A DNA stretch of 64,000 bases from CAYJLC01 sp044426345 (GCA_044426345.1 JAWXUP010000006.1:1-64000), one strand, 5' to 3'; positions 8,348-17,112 are shown, counted from the first letter of the stretch. Notes: a model not told the origin generated them from the sequence alone. Made by a program: numbers and translations.

Positions 8348-9763
8348 ATGGCAAAAAAAGAGTTATCTGAAAAAGATGAAAAGCGACGCGAGCTGATATT
8401 AAAGGGGAATATGTGGTATGTAATCTTGTTGATTGCAACACCACTGGCTGTTTATCAGTTTTTAAATCAGTTTTTTAAGTTATTTGATTCGATGATAGCA
8501 TCGCACATCAGTCCGATGTCGGTATCGGCAGTTTCGTATTTATCTCAAGTTAGTAATGTTATAAATGCACTGGCTATGGGTATTTCTATAGGTGCTTGTA
8601 TCAAAATAAGTGAGGCATACGGTTCAGGCGAATTCGAATTAGTACACTTACGTGTAAATGAAATGTTCAAAATGTGTTTTTTAGTTGGTGTTTGCGTAGC
8701 TATTTCCATTCCATTTTCTCCAGCTATTTTAAAAATTCTGGGTGCTCCAAATGATTTTATCGTAGAAGGTTCAACGTATTTCTCGGTAATTTTAATTGAT
8801 ATGATTATAGTAACGTTTAACTCGGCGTATATAGCATTAGAGCGTGTTCGAGGGAATTCGGGGAAAATATTAAAATTAAATATCATTGCAGTTTTTATAA
8901 AGCTTGGATTAAATGCGTTGTTTATTTTGGTGTTAAATTTCGGCGTTACTATGATGGCTGTTGCAACAATTATCAGTGATATGGTTATTTTTTCATCATT
9001 TATAATTACACTTTGCATTAAAAATAAAGGTGATATTTTCTCAATTTCACGATTGAATTTGAAGTTTAACAAAGCAATTTCAGGTCCATTACTTCATATT
9101 GGTACACCTGTAATATTCGAAAAAATAACATTCCAAATTGGTAAAGTTGCTGTTAGTACAATGGCATCGGGATATGGTTCGTTGGTAGTTGGTGCTCTTG
9201 GTGTATCGAATAATATCGGTGGTATGACGATAACGTTCCAAAGTGGATTTAAAGATGCTGGTGCGTCTATTATCAGTCAAAATATTGGTGCAGGTAACAA
9301 AAGACGTGCGCTTGAAGCGTTTTATAAAATTTGTATAATAAACGTAATAATCGGTGTTGTTGGTGTATGGTTAGCGTTAACGTATTTACCATTTATCGCA
9401 TCGTTCTTTGATGGTGGTGACCCAGAGTTCTCTATACTTATTCAAAATATTTATTTATGGGAAGCGTGGGGAGCAATTCCACAAGGTATTTTCTCGGCAG
9501 TAATTGCATTATTATATGGCTTCGGATATACAAAAATAACGCTTATTTTAAACACTGCTCGTCTGTTTGTTCTTCGTATACCTGTGTTATGGTATATGCA
9601 AAACTTTACTGATATTGGTAGCATAAGCGTTGGTATCGTAATGTTAATTTCAAATGGTGGTAGTGGAATAGTTAGTTTATTTGTAGCACTTGCAGTTATT
9701 GTGAAAATTAAACGTGACATAGCTATCGAAGAGGCACAAGAGAAAGAACATTTAAATGCATAA
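8348..9763 (+). CDS. MATE family efflux transporter (second of tandem pair)
   Basis: This 471-residue MATE protein is similar to its upstream neighbour along its length: shared ILKGNMWYV, HISPMSVSAVSYLSQVS, ALERVRGNSGKILKLN and SFFDGGDPEFS segments. It has about 12 membrane helices. The gene starts 64 bp after the first copy with AGAGGAAAAGG before the ATG, and a terminator closes the unit. Two paralogs in tandem may act as separate transporters with different substrates or, less usually, together; nothing in the sequence decides this. Confidence 0.88.
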   Translation: MAKKELSEKDEKRRELILKGNMWYVILLIATPLAVYQFLNQFFKLFDSMIASHISPMSVSAVSYLSQVSNVINALAMGISIGACIKISEAYGSGEFELVHLRVNEMFKMCFLVGVCVAISIPFSPAILKILGAPNDFIVEGSTYFSVILIDMIIVTFNSAYIALERVRGNSGKILKLNIIAVFIKLGLNALFILVLNFGVTMMAVATIISDMVIFSSFIITLCIKNKGDIFSISRLNLKFNKAISGPLLHIGTPVIFEKITFQIGKVAVSTMASGYGSLVVGALGVSNNIGGMTITFQSGFKDAGASIISQNIGAGNKRRALEAFYKICIINVIIGVVGVWLALTYLPFIASFFDGGDPEFSILIQNIYLWEAWGAIPQGIFSAVIALLYGFGYTKITLILNTARLFVLRIPVLWYMQNFTDIGSISVGIVMLISNGGSGIVSLFVALAVIVKIKRDIAIEEAQEKEHLNA

Positions 9764-9778
9764 AGTATAAAACAATTG

Positions 9779-9811
9779 ACCCTCGTACGTAAAAGTACGA
9801 GGGTTTTTTTG
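9779..9811 (+). terminator. Terminator after MATE pair
   Basis: ACCCTCGTAC pairs with GTACGAGGGT, with a short loop and seven T residues after it. Confidence 0.9.
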
Positions 9812-9952
9812 ATATTTTACTAGTGAAATTTTATAGTGTTGTAGGGGAGGTCATCTGTCATACCGATGTTTAAAATTTGCTACACTGAAAACATTTTATT
9901 GCACGACACAGGTGACTACAGGCTGCATGACATTGAGTGAAAAATGCGTATA

Positions 9953-9986
9953 AAAAAACGCAGCCGATAGTTCGACTACGCTTTTT
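9953..9986 (-). terminator. Terminator of the alsT-type gene
   Basis: Read on the minus strand, AGCGTAGTCGA pairs (with G-U pairs) with TCGGCTGCGTT, followed by a T run. It lies 20 bp beyond the symporter stop codon. The rest of 9812-10006 contains a GTAGGGGAGG-type degenerate repeat and no gene. Confidence 0.75.
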
Positions 9987-10006
9987 ATAGAAATTTAATT
10001 ATGCAA

Positions 10007-11494
10007 TTAAACTGTTTGTTTTGCAAGAGCTTCGGCTTCAGCTTTTTGGATTTTAGCGTCAGCGTTAAGCATTGGAGCAACTTTTAAACCTTTAAGGTTA
10101 CGGTCAACGTAGTTTTTAGTGATTTTTAAAACTAGTGGACTAAGGGCAACAACACCAATTAAGTTAGGGATTGCCATTAAACCGTTGAATGTATCAGAGA
10201 TATCCCAAGCAAGGTCTAAGCTCATTGTAGCACCAACGAATACGAATAAAACGAATACAACTTTGTAAATCATAGTTGATTTTGTACCGAATAAATATTC
10301 CCAAGCTTTTGTACCATAGTAGCTCCAGCCTAGAACTGTTGAGAATGCGAATAATAAAATTGCGATTGCGATGAATGCAGAACCAGCAGGTCCGAATACG
10401 TTAGCAAAAGCGTTACTTACTAAAACAGAACCTTCTGCATCTGTAAGTAATGCACCAGTTTGTAAATCAACTAAACCACTAGTTAAGATGATAAGAGCAG
10501 TTAAAGTACATACTACTAATGTGTCAGCAACAACTTCGAAGATACCCCACATACCTTGACGTACAGGTTCTTTAACGTTTGATGCACTGTGAACCATAAC
10601 TGAAGAACCAAGACCAGCTTCGTTTGAGAAAACACCACGTTTAAAGCCCCATACTACTGCGTTTTTAACAGCAGCACCGATAGCACCACCAACGATAGCA
10701 CGGATACCAAAAGCGAAAGCGAAGATTGATTCGAAAGCAGCACCGATTAAAGATGCGTGAGAGATAACAACGATTACAGCACCAATTAAGTATAAAACAA
10801 CCATTGTTGGAACAACTTTTTCAGTAACAGATGCGATACGTTTGATACCACCAACGATTACTAGACCAGCTAGAACCATTAAAACGATACCAGTAACGTA
10901 GTTTGGAATACCAAATGCGCTTGTCATATTTGAAGAAATAGTGTTAACTTGGCTCGCATTACCGATACCAAAAGATGCCATAACTGCGAATATACCGAAT
11001 AAAGTAGCTAAAATTTTACCAATTTGTTTGCAACCATTGTAAGAACCAACACCGTTAGCTAGGTAGTACATTGCACCACCAGCCCATTCGTTGTTCATAT
11101 TTTTACGACGATAGTAGATACCTAAAACATTTTCTGAGAAGTTTGTCATTGTGCCGAAAATAGCTGCAATCCACATCCAGAAGATAGCACCAGGACCACC
11201 TGATACGATGGCAGTTGCAACACCTGCGATGTTACCAACACCAACTGTAGCTGCAAGAGCAGTACAAAGTGCTTGGAATTGAGAGATTGAACTTGCATCT
11301 GTATTTTTACCAGATACATCTTTTTTGAAAACGCTACCGATTGTGTGTTTGCACCAGTGTGCAACGTGGCTAAATTGGAAACCCTTTGTAAGGATTGTCA
11401 TTAATACGCCAGTTAAAATAAGTAGTGAAAGTACCGGAATACCCCATACGAAACTGTTAATTGTGCCATTAATGCTTGCTATTGTGTCTAACAT
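10007..11494 (-). CDS. Sodium:alanine/glycine symporter family protein (AGCS)
   Basis: This 495-residue transporter of the AlsT/AGCS family contains the family motifs GGPGAIFWMWIAAIFGT, FSENVLGIYYR and VWGFKRGVFSNEAGLGS and has about 10-11 membrane helices. It imports alanine or glycine with Na+. The leader carries a glycine riboswitch plus terminator, so glycine is the best-supported substrate or signal. The start codon has GGGGGAA at suitable spacing. It is monocistronic, with its own terminator. Confidence 0.92.
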   Translation of the reverse strand: MLDTIASINGTINSFVWGIPVLSLLILTGVLMTILTKGFQFSHVAHWCKHTIGSVFKKDVSGKNTDASSISQFQALCTALAATVGVGNIAGVATAIVSGGPGAIFWMWIAAIFGTMTNFSENVLGIYYRRKNMNNEWAGGAMYYLANGVGSYNGCKQIGKILATLFGIFAVMASFGIGNASQVNTISSNMTSAFGIPNYVTGIVLMVLAGLVIVGGIKRIASVTEKVVPTMVVLYLIGAVIVVISHASLIGAAFESIFAFAFGIRAIVGGAIGAAVKNAVVWGFKRGVFSNEAGLGSSVMVHSASNVKEPVRQGMWGIFEVVADTLVVCTLTALIILTSGLVDLQTGALLTDAEGSVLVSNAFANVFGPAGSAFIAIAILLFAFSTVLGWSYYGTKAWEYLFGTKSTMIYKVVFVLFVFVGATMSLDLAWDISDTFNGLMAIPNLIGVVALSPLVLKITKNYVDRNLKGLKVAPMLNADAKIQKAEAEALAKQTV

Positions 11495-11540
11495 TATATA
11501 ATTCCCCCTTAAATTTTCAATTGTAGTTTATTTTCACAGA

Positions 11541-11574
11541 TAAAATAAAAAAGTCAATGCAAACGCATAGACTT
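11541..11574 (-). terminator. Riboswitch-linked intrinsic terminator upstream of symporter
   Basis: On the minus strand AAGTC-T-ATGC, loop GTTT and GCAT-T-GACTT form a hairpin followed by a long T run. It lies between the glycine aptamer and the symporter start, as expected for an expression platform working by transcription termination. Confidence 0.8.
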
Positions 11575-11591
11575 GAAAGAACGTTTTGTAA

Positions 11592-11690
11592 GTATCCACC
11601 TCATCTTGGATACGCTCTGTCCTTTCGCCTGAGAGATTGAGCTTTCGCCTTGCACCTTCGGCACTTACATTTAAGTAAGATTCTCCAGAG
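11592..11690 (-). promoter_or_regulatory. Glycine riboswitch (single aptamer with 3' accessory stem)
   Basis: Read on the minus strand the region begins CTCTGGAGAATC. It then contains GTGCCGAAGGTGCAAGGCG, followed by CTCTCAGGCGAAAGGACAGAG, which closes the first helix by pairing CTCT with AGAG. These are the conserved glycine-aptamer segments. A second full aptamer is absent; the downstream stem GTATCC..GGATAC looks like the 'ghost' helix of single-aptamer glycine switches. It controls the symporter gene; whether glycine turns it on or off cannot be read safely. Confidence 0.92.
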
Positions 11691-12026
11691 TTTGATTAAT
11701 ACACAGTTCGCAAATACGTTCTGCATACATCACATCATATAAAATTTTAATCTGATAAACTGCAAAAGATATATTATGTTGATGATTATAGCACAATAAT
11801 TTACATAATGCAAGGCTTTTAATACAAAAATTTATGCTTTTACTAGAATAAAGCGAAATGGCTAAAAAAGTGAGGAAAACATACAGTTTACTTGTTATTT
11901 TTGACTATAACGTAAAATAAGTTTGCAAAATATATATGTGCGATTACTTTTGTAACTGTATTCTACAGAAAAATACAATATAGGTTACAATATTTCTGAA
12001 AAATAACATAAAATTAAATGGTTTTA

Positions 12027-12055
12027 TTGACATATTTAACAAAAGATTATATAAT
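12027..12055 (+). promoter_or_regulatory. Consensus sigma-A promoter of the SorC-type regulator
   Basis: TTGACA and TATAAT are separated by exactly 17 bp. The promoter lies inside the longest open frame, showing that the upstream ATG at 12018 is not the real start. Upstream, TTGTAAC (about 11950) and GTTACAA (about 11984) form an inverted pair that may be an operator. Confidence 0.8.
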
Positions 12056-12101
12056 AAAAGAAAAAATACTTTTTGGAAAGTATAAAAAACGAGGTACGAC
12101 T

Positions 12102-13049
12102 ATGTTTCCTGATGAAAAAAAAATAACAAGACTTACAAATGTAGCTAGAATGTATTATGAACAGGATATGAGTCAAAGTGAAGTAGCAAAAGTAATCGGA
12201 GTGTCACGCCCTATGGTGTCAAAACTTTTGACAGAGGCAAAGGCACTAGGTATTGTTACTATAAAAATAAATCAAGTTAAAAGCTTAAAACAAATGTTAC
12301 AAGAACGTTTGATTAATCAATTTAATCTCAAAAATGTTACTATTATTGAAACAACTGGAATTGGTATTGGTGAAATTGATACGAAAATTGCAACATCGAC
12401 GTTTGAAAATTACGTTGCAAAAAAAGATGTGAAATTAGGCATCGGTTGTGGTTCTATGCTTGGTGCTTTATGTGAAAATTTAGAAAATAATGAAGTTAAA
12501 AGTAGTGCATATCAAGGCGAAGTTTTTCCTCTTATAGGAGGACTAAAAGCGTCGTATCGTAGCTATCATACAAATGAACTAGTGCGTAGTTTTGAGGAGA
12601 ATACAGGTCTTACGGCATCTTATTTTTACTTACCAGCATTGGTTGACACAGTGGAAGAAAAAAACTTCTTCAAAAAAACCGACCTTTATCTTGATACTGC
12701 AAGACATTGGCAAGATATGAATACTGCGTTTGTAAATATATCGAATTTATACTCAACTCCAGACCTTGCTACATCTATTAGATTCGGCAAAAGATTAGCT
12801 CGTCAAAGGGCAGTTGGTAGATTTTTGGCGTATTATTATGATGTACAAGGAAATTTAATTGAGCCAGTACAAGATAACGTTATGCAAATCGAAATTGAAC
12901 AGCTTAGAAAAACGAAAAATGTAGTAGCTATTTGTTCTAGTAAAGCAGACCCGTTATCTGTAATAGGTGCATTGAGAACGGGAATTTTCACAAATGTGAT
13001 ATTATCAGAAGTACTTGCAGGAAAAATACTCGAAGTTATTGACGTTTAG
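12102..13049 (+). CDS. SorC/DeoR-family sugar-binding transcriptional regulator
   Basis: This 315-residue regulator has an N-terminal helix-turn-helix (about residues 20-55: YYEQDMSQSEVAKVIGVSRP then MVSKLLTEAKALGIV) and a C-terminal SorC sugar-phosphate-binding domain (about 60-315). The ATG at 12102 is chosen because a perfect promoter ends only 47 bp upstream and GAGG sits 7 nt before it. The upstream in-frame ATG would lie before the promoter. It probably controls the adjacent kinase/aldolase genes in response to a phosphorylated intermediate; that link is inferred from position and operator-like dyads. Confidence 0.88.
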   Translation: MFPDEKKITRLTNVARMYYEQDMSQSEVAKVIGVSRPMVSKLLTEAKALGIVTIKINQVKSLKQMLQERLINQFNLKNVTIIETTGIGIGEIDTKIATSTFENYVAKKDVKLGIGCGSMLGALCENLENNEVKSSAYQGEVFPLIGGLKASYRSYHTNELVRSFEENTGLTASYFYLPALVDTVEEKNFFKKTDLYLDTARHWQDMNTAFVNISNLYSTPDLATSIRFGKRLARQRAVGRFLAYYYDVQGNLIEPVQDNVMQIEIEQLRKTKNVVAICSSKADPLSVIGALRTGIFTNVILSEVLAGKILEVIDV

Positions 13050-13076
13050 TTACAAAAGTAAAGTTAAAAATTGTGC

Positions 13077-13115
13077 ACATCTCCAAAATGTAGTGTTTTG
13101 GAGATGTTTTTTTTG
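13077..13115 (+). terminator. Terminator after SorC-type regulator
   Basis: ACATCTCCAAAA pairs perfectly with TTTTGGAGATGT, followed by a T run. Confidence 0.92.
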
Positions 13116-13122
13116 TTTTTTA

Positions 13123-13190
13123 TTGACATAAATAATTACATATGATACTATTTATTCAAGGAAAAGAAATATGTTGGTTACATAAGTAAC
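13123..13190 (+). promoter_or_regulatory. Promoter and operator-like dyad of the DhaL/DhaK cluster
   Basis: TTGACA (13123-13128) and TACTAT (13146-13151) are 17 bp apart. About 25 bp downstream is the perfect dyad GTTAC-ATAA-GTAAC (13177-13190), well placed for repression. Similar GTAAC/GTTAC half-sites occur upstream of the SorC gene, so this is a candidate site for that regulator. Confidence 0.6.
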
Positions 13191-13221
13191 TACAGCTTGA
13201 TTTTAGATTGGAGCGTTAATT

Positions 13222-13839
13222 ATGCTAAATGTAAAAGATTTTATAAAAATGGTAGAAAGTGGTGCAGACGAAATTATTGGTGCAGAAGTTGAACTTACCG
13301 AAATCGATGCAAAATTTGGTGACGCAGACCACGGTATCACAATGACTAAAGTTATGAAAAATATTAAAAAAGAAATCGAAGGCAAGTCTGAAGATACAAG
13401 TTTTAAAACTTTGCTTGATGATATTTTTATGGCAGTAATGGTTATCAATGGTGGTAGTGCAGTTCCTCTTTGGAGCACGCTTTTTGAAGGTATGAGCGAA
13501 GGCGCACCTGATAAAAACGAAGTTGACGAGGCTGAATTCAAAAATATGTTTAAACAAGGCTATGAAACTTTATACGAACTATCAAAAGCAAATGTTGGCG
13601 ACAAAACTATGATGGATACATTAATTCCAGCTGTCGAAGCAATACAAAAAGCTGAAGGAGATATTAAAGCTGTAATGTCTGCTGGTGCTGAAGCTGCTGT
13701 TGCTGGTGCTGAAAATTCTAAAAACTTCGTATCTAAATTTGGTAGAGCAAAAAGCTATAAAGAGAAAACAATCGGTACACCAGATGCTGGTGCTGTTTCA
13801 ATGAAATATTTCTTTGTAGGACTTAACAAAGCATTATAA
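13222..13839 (+). CDS. dhaL: DhaL-type kinase ATP-binding subunit (DAK2 domain)
   Basis: This 205-residue DAK2-domain protein has KFGDADHGITM, the conserved Asp/His cluster that binds Mg-ADP in DhaL, and a late GRAKSYKEKTIGTPDAGAVS segment. It should transfer phosphate to a ketose bound on the neighbouring DhaK-type subunit. No DhaM phosphotransferase partner is present in the window, so the donor may be ATP or a DhaM encoded elsewhere. It is the first structural gene behind the promoter at 13123. Confidence 0.87.
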   Translation: MLNVKDFIKMVESGADEIIGAEVELTEIDAKFGDADHGITMTKVMKNIKKEIEGKSEDTSFKTLLDDIFMAVMVINGGSAVPLWSTLFEGMSEGAPDKNEVDEAEFKNMFKQGYETLYELSKANVGDKTMMDTLIPAVEAIQKAEGDIKAVMSAGAEAAVAGAENSKNFVSKFGRAKSYKEKTIGTPDAGAVSMKYFFVGLNKAL

Positions 13840-14005
13840 TTGATGCAGTTATTACGAACTTACCTTGAAAATTATACTATTTCGGACTAAGTCATAGAGA
13901 AACTTAGCAATGGTGTGATGAGGTAATGTTTTCCATAAAGAAAGTTATAAATTTGCGAAAGAATTAAAAAGAATATAAAAGAGAGTATGAAAGGGGCAAA
14001 ACATC

Positions 14006-15001
14006 ATGAAAATGAAAAAATTTATCAACAATCCAGACAACTTAACAGAGGAACTATTAAAAGGCTATGCAATAGCAGGTGCTGACTACGTAGACATTGA
14101 AAACAAAATGGTTATCTCTAAAGCGTTAAAAGATGCTGACCGTGTAACTATCGTAGCTTACGGTGGTACTGGTCACGAACCTGCAATTTCTGGTTTCGTA
14201 GGCGATGGTATGGTTGATATTTCTGTAGCTGGCGACGTTTTCGCAGCTCCAAACCCACAAGCAGTTTTCGAAGCTATCAAATTAGCTGACAAAGGTCACG
14301 GCGTTTTACTTTTAACTTTAAACCACGCTGGTGATATGTTAACTGGTAATATGACAATGAAATTAGTGCAAAAAGCTGGAATGAACGTAATTAAAGTAGT
14401 AACTCAAGAAGATATTTCTAACGCACCTCGTTCAAATTCTGATGACAGACGTGGTCTTGGTGGCGCTATTCCTCTATATCACATTGCTGCAGCTGCTGCA
14501 AAAGAAGGAAAATCTTTAGCAGAAGTAGCAGAAATCGCTCAAAAATATGCTGACTCTATGGCTACAATCGCAGTTGCTGCTCGTTGTGCTACACATCCAG
14601 CTAACGGAGCTCCATTTGGTGATTTAGGCGATGACGATATGGAAATCGGTATGGGTCAACACGGTGAAGGTGGCGGTGGACGTCAACCAATGAAAACTTC
14701 AAAAGAAACTATCGCTATTATGGCAAACGCACTAGTTAAAGATATCCCTCTTGTAGCTGGCGACAAAGCTTTCGTTATGATTAACGGTTCAGGTGCTACT
14801 ACACTTATGGAACAATTTATCTTACTTAACGATTGTGTGGATTACTTAAAAGAACAAGGCATCGAAGTTATCGCTAATATGGCTGGTAATATCTTAACAG
14901 TTCAAGAACAAGCTGGTTTCCAACTTAACATTGCAAAATGGGACGACGAAACTTTAGCTCGCTGGAACACACCAGCAAAATCTTGGGCATTCCACAAATA
15001 A
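14006..15001 (+). CDS. dhaK: DhaK-type dihydroxyacetone/ketose kinase substrate-binding subunit
   Basis: This 331-residue DhaK-domain protein contains YGGTGHEPAISGFVG, the NHAGDMLTG substrate loop and GMGQHGEGGGGRQP, in which His219 is the residue that binds the ketose carbonyl covalently in this family. With DhaL it would form an active kinase. Linkage to an LsrF-like aldolase suggests the substrate is not plain dihydroxyacetone but a C4 or C5 ketose or an AI-2-like sugar; this is inference. It is 166 bp after dhaL with no obvious gene between, and 12 bp before the aldolase gene. Confidence 0.87.
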   Translation: MKMKKFINNPDNLTEELLKGYAIAGADYVDIENKMVISKALKDADRVTIVAYGGTGHEPAISGFVGDGMVDISVAGDVFAAPNPQAVFEAIKLADKGHGVLLLTLNHAGDMLTGNMTMKLVQKAGMNVIKVVTQEDISNAPRSNSDDRRGLGGAIPLYHIAAAAAKEGKSLAEVAEIAQKYADSMATIAVAARCATHPANGAPFGDLGDDDMEIGMGQHGEGGGGRQPMKTSKETIAIMANALVKDIPLVAGDKAFVMINGSGATTLMEQFILLNDCVDYLKEQGIEVIANMAGNILTVQEQAGFQLNIAKWDDETLARWNTPAKSWAFHK

Positions 15002-15013
15002 AGGAGAACGATT

Positions 15014-15904
15014 ATGGCAGACGCAGTTGGAAATAAAATGGCAAAAGACTATCACCTAGACCGTGAAGCTGTTACACACGGTTTTCACGTAAAAGGTATG
15101 GGTCATGCTGGATGGGGAATGAAAAATAGACTTGCTAAAATGTTTGATAAAGAATCAGGCAATACAGTAATTCTAGCTTTCGACCACGGTTATATTATGG
15201 GTGCTACAGCAGGACTTGAACGTCTTGATATCACCATGGAACCTCTTCTACCTTATGTAGATGTAATTATGGGTACTCGTGGTGCAATTAGAAGTTGTAT
15301 CGACCCAGCAATGGATAAAGCAGTTTGTCTTCGTGCAACACACGACTCTACAGTATTGTTTGACGAAATGAGTCAGGGTAATGGCTTTGGTCTTGATATG
15401 GAAGATGCAATTCGTATGAATGCAAGCTGTATCGCAATGCAATGTTTCGTTGGTGGTGCAGGAGAAGCTACATCGCTTGAAAATTTATGTCGCGCAGTTG
15501 ATGCTGGCGAAAAATACAATGTTCCTGTAATGGCAGTTACGGCTGTTGGTAAAGAAATGGTTAGAAATAACAAGTATTTTATGCTTGCAACACGTGTTTT
15601 AGCTGAACTTGGAGCACATACAATTAAAACTTATTATTGTGAAGATTTCGAAAAAATCGTTGCAGCGTGTCCAGTGCCAATCGTAATTGCAGGTGGTAAA
15701 AAAGTTCCTGAAAAAGAAGCTTTTGAAACTGCATATGCGGCAATGCAAAGTGGTGCACGTGGTGTTGATATGGGTAGAAACATCTTCCAAAGTGAATGTC
15801 CTGAAGCAGTTGCTGCGACTATAGGTAAAATCGTTCACGAAAATATGAATGCTACACACGCTTACGAATTTTTCCAAGATATGAAAAACTCACTTGGCAA
15901 ATAA
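15014..15904 (+). CDS. LsrF/DeoC-family class I aldolase-like protein
   Basis: This 296-residue TIM-barrel protein has N-terminal LAFDHGYIMGATAGLE and the Schiff-base region TIKTYYCEDF, with Lys205 as the probable catalytic lysine. A phosphate-binding IVIAGGKKVPEKEAFE segment follows. It closely resembles LsrF (3-hydroxy-5-phosphonooxypentane-2,4-dione thiolase) and related fructose-bisphosphate aldolases. It sits 12 bp after dhaK with a clear AAGGAG site, so kinase and aldolase are co-expressed. The likely role is cleavage or thiolysis of the phosphorylated ketose made by DhaKL. The exact substrate is unknown. Confidence 0.82.
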   Translation: MADAVGNKMAKDYHLDREAVTHGFHVKGMGHAGWGMKNRLAKMFDKESGNTVILAFDHGYIMGATAGLERLDITMEPLLPYVDVIMGTRGAIRSCIDPAMDKAVCLRATHDSTVLFDEMSQGNGFGLDMEDAIRMNASCIAMQCFVGGAGEATSLENLCRAVDAGEKYNVPVMAVTAVGKEMVRNNKYFMLATRVLAELGAHTIKTYYCEDFEKIVAACPVPIVIAGGKKVPEKEAFETAYAAMQSGARGVDMGRNIFQSECPEAVAATIGKIVHENMNATHAYEFFQDMKNSLGK

Positions 15905-15981
15905 CTAGGGATAACTCTTGTGGTTGTCCGAAAAACGACTAAAATATAAAAAAGAGATAAAGAGAACTCAGTAAATAAAAA

Positions 15982-16107
15982 AAGACAAAGTAAACTGAAC
16001 ATAATCTTGGCGGACCGTGAGCAGTTTTCTTTGTCTTAGGTAGGAAAAATATCCTAAACATAATTATAATACTAAGTTTAGCAAAAGTCAATAAAAGGAT
16101 ATTTTTC
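15982..16107 (+). ncRNA. Candidate structured RNA/leader between aldolase and DUF1097 genes
   Basis: There are two consecutive hairpins. The first pairs AAGACAAAG (15982-15990) with CTTTGTCTT (16029-16037) and, after single-base bulges, AAACTG with CAGTTT, leaving a 24-nt loop rich in conserved-looking GGCGGACCGTGAG. The second pairs GAAAAATATCCT (16044-16055) with AGGATATTTTTC (16096-16107) and is followed by CTTT. This could be an attenuator, a processing structure or an unclassified RNA; I do not recognise a known riboswitch. Confidence 0.4.
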
Positions 16108-16147
16108 TTTCAAAATTAAAAAGTTAATTTATAAAGGGGAAAGAAAA

Positions 16148-16684
16148 ATGAAAACAATTAAATATTTAGGTGGCCCTACAATTATTGCGATACTTGCTTG
16201 CATCTGTCAAATTATAGACCAAATTATCGGTGCACCTCTTGGTGTAGCCCTAGGTGTTGACATCGCTTCTGGCGGTTGGATGGCATTTATCGGTTGGGCG
16301 TGCTATTTCTTAGCTGGCTGTGACATTAAAGGTGGAGCAAAAGTAATGATTTCTGCGATAATCGCAATTATTGCATCAACAGCTATTATCTTTAGTGGCG
16401 TAAATATCCTTGCTGGATTAGGTTTCTGGGCATTCCCAATTTCAATTCTTTTCTGGGTAATCCCAACAATCGCTACAGAAAAAATTACTATGAATATCGT
16501 ACCAGTATTATTCATTACAGCAGGTATATTCTTCTCAATGCCAAATCCTGATTATACAGCAATTAGTTCTTACGTATCTCTTGGTGCATATGAATTAGTA
16601 TACGTTTTCTTAGGTTGCGTATTAGGCTACTTCACAATTCTTATCCGTGGCGCATATGACGCAAAATATAATAGCGCAGAATAA
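16148..16684 (+). CDS. DUF1097 family membrane protein
   Basis: This 178-residue hydrophobic protein has about five membrane helices, beginning TIKYLGGPTIIAILACICQI, and a GGWMAFIGWACYFLAGCD loop typical of the DUF1097/YcdZ family. The function of that family is not established. Downstream of a kinase and aldolase it could be an uptake component for the sugar, since no other transporter is seen in the cluster; that is inference. AAAGGGG precedes the ATG. Confidence 0.75.
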   Translation: MKTIKYLGGPTIIAILACICQIIDQIIGAPLGVALGVDIASGGWMAFIGWACYFLAGCDIKGGAKVMISAIIAIIASTAIIFSGVNILAGLGFWAFPISILFWVIPTIATEKITMNIVPVLFITAGIFFSMPNPDYTAISSYVSLGAYELVYVFLGCVLGYFTILIRGAYDAKYNSAE

Positions 16685-16728
16685 TTTCAACAATAAAATG
16701 ATGATTTAAAAATTAGGAGGAAAAAATT

Positions 16729-17043
16729 ATGTTTGATATCGTACATATTGGTTTACCAACAACTCAAGAAAAAGAAGGCGAATTCCACGCTGAAGGTGCT
16801 GGCATCTACGTAACAGCTCCAGAACTTAGCCCGTTCGCTATTGAATACGTTAGATTTTTACCAGGATCTATTTTCCCTGAAGAAATGCATTACGACGTTC
16901 ACGTTGCTGCAAAAGTTGACTCTATTGAAAAATATGTTGAACTTGCAGATAGCGTAATTGTACCAAAAATGGATAATGGCGACTGTTATTTATGCTTTGT
17001 TAAAAAAGACCAAGCAATAATTGAACTTATCGAAATGAAATAG
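16729..17043 (+). CDS. Small conserved protein, possible VOC-fold enzyme
   Basis: This 104-residue protein starts MFDIVHIGLPTTQ after a strong AGGAGG. It contains an IEYVRFLPGS segment and an HYDVHVAAKVDSIEKYVE stretch resembling one VOC (glyoxalase-like) beta-alpha-beta-beta-beta module, where HIG and HVAAKVD would be strand motifs. Similar small proteins occur in sugar-catabolic clusters. Isomerase or epimerase activity on the pathway sugar is possible but unproven. It is the last gene before a strong terminator. Confidence 0.55.
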   Translation: MFDIVHIGLPTTQEKEGEFHAEGAGIYVTAPELSPFAIEYVRFLPGSIFPEEMHYDVHVAAKVDSIEKYVELADSVIVPKMDNGDCYLCFVKKDQAIIELIEMK

Positions 17044-17075
17044 AAAGTACTTTCATACGTGATGTAAATTAAATA

Positions 17076-17112
17076 AAAACCGAGAAAACTTTGATTTTTC
17101 TCGGTTTTCTTA
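17076..17112 (+). terminator. Terminator of the ketose-kinase/aldolase cluster
   Basis: AAAACCGAGAAAA pairs with TTTTCTCGGTTTT and is followed by more T residues. The remaining 17113-17424 is AT-rich spacer with no other feature I can support. Confidence 0.9.

Noticed and set aside
8545..9072. 175-codon antisense ORF in the second MATE gene
   Set aside because: The sense strand encodes a full transporter; the antisense frame is a by-product of codon bias.
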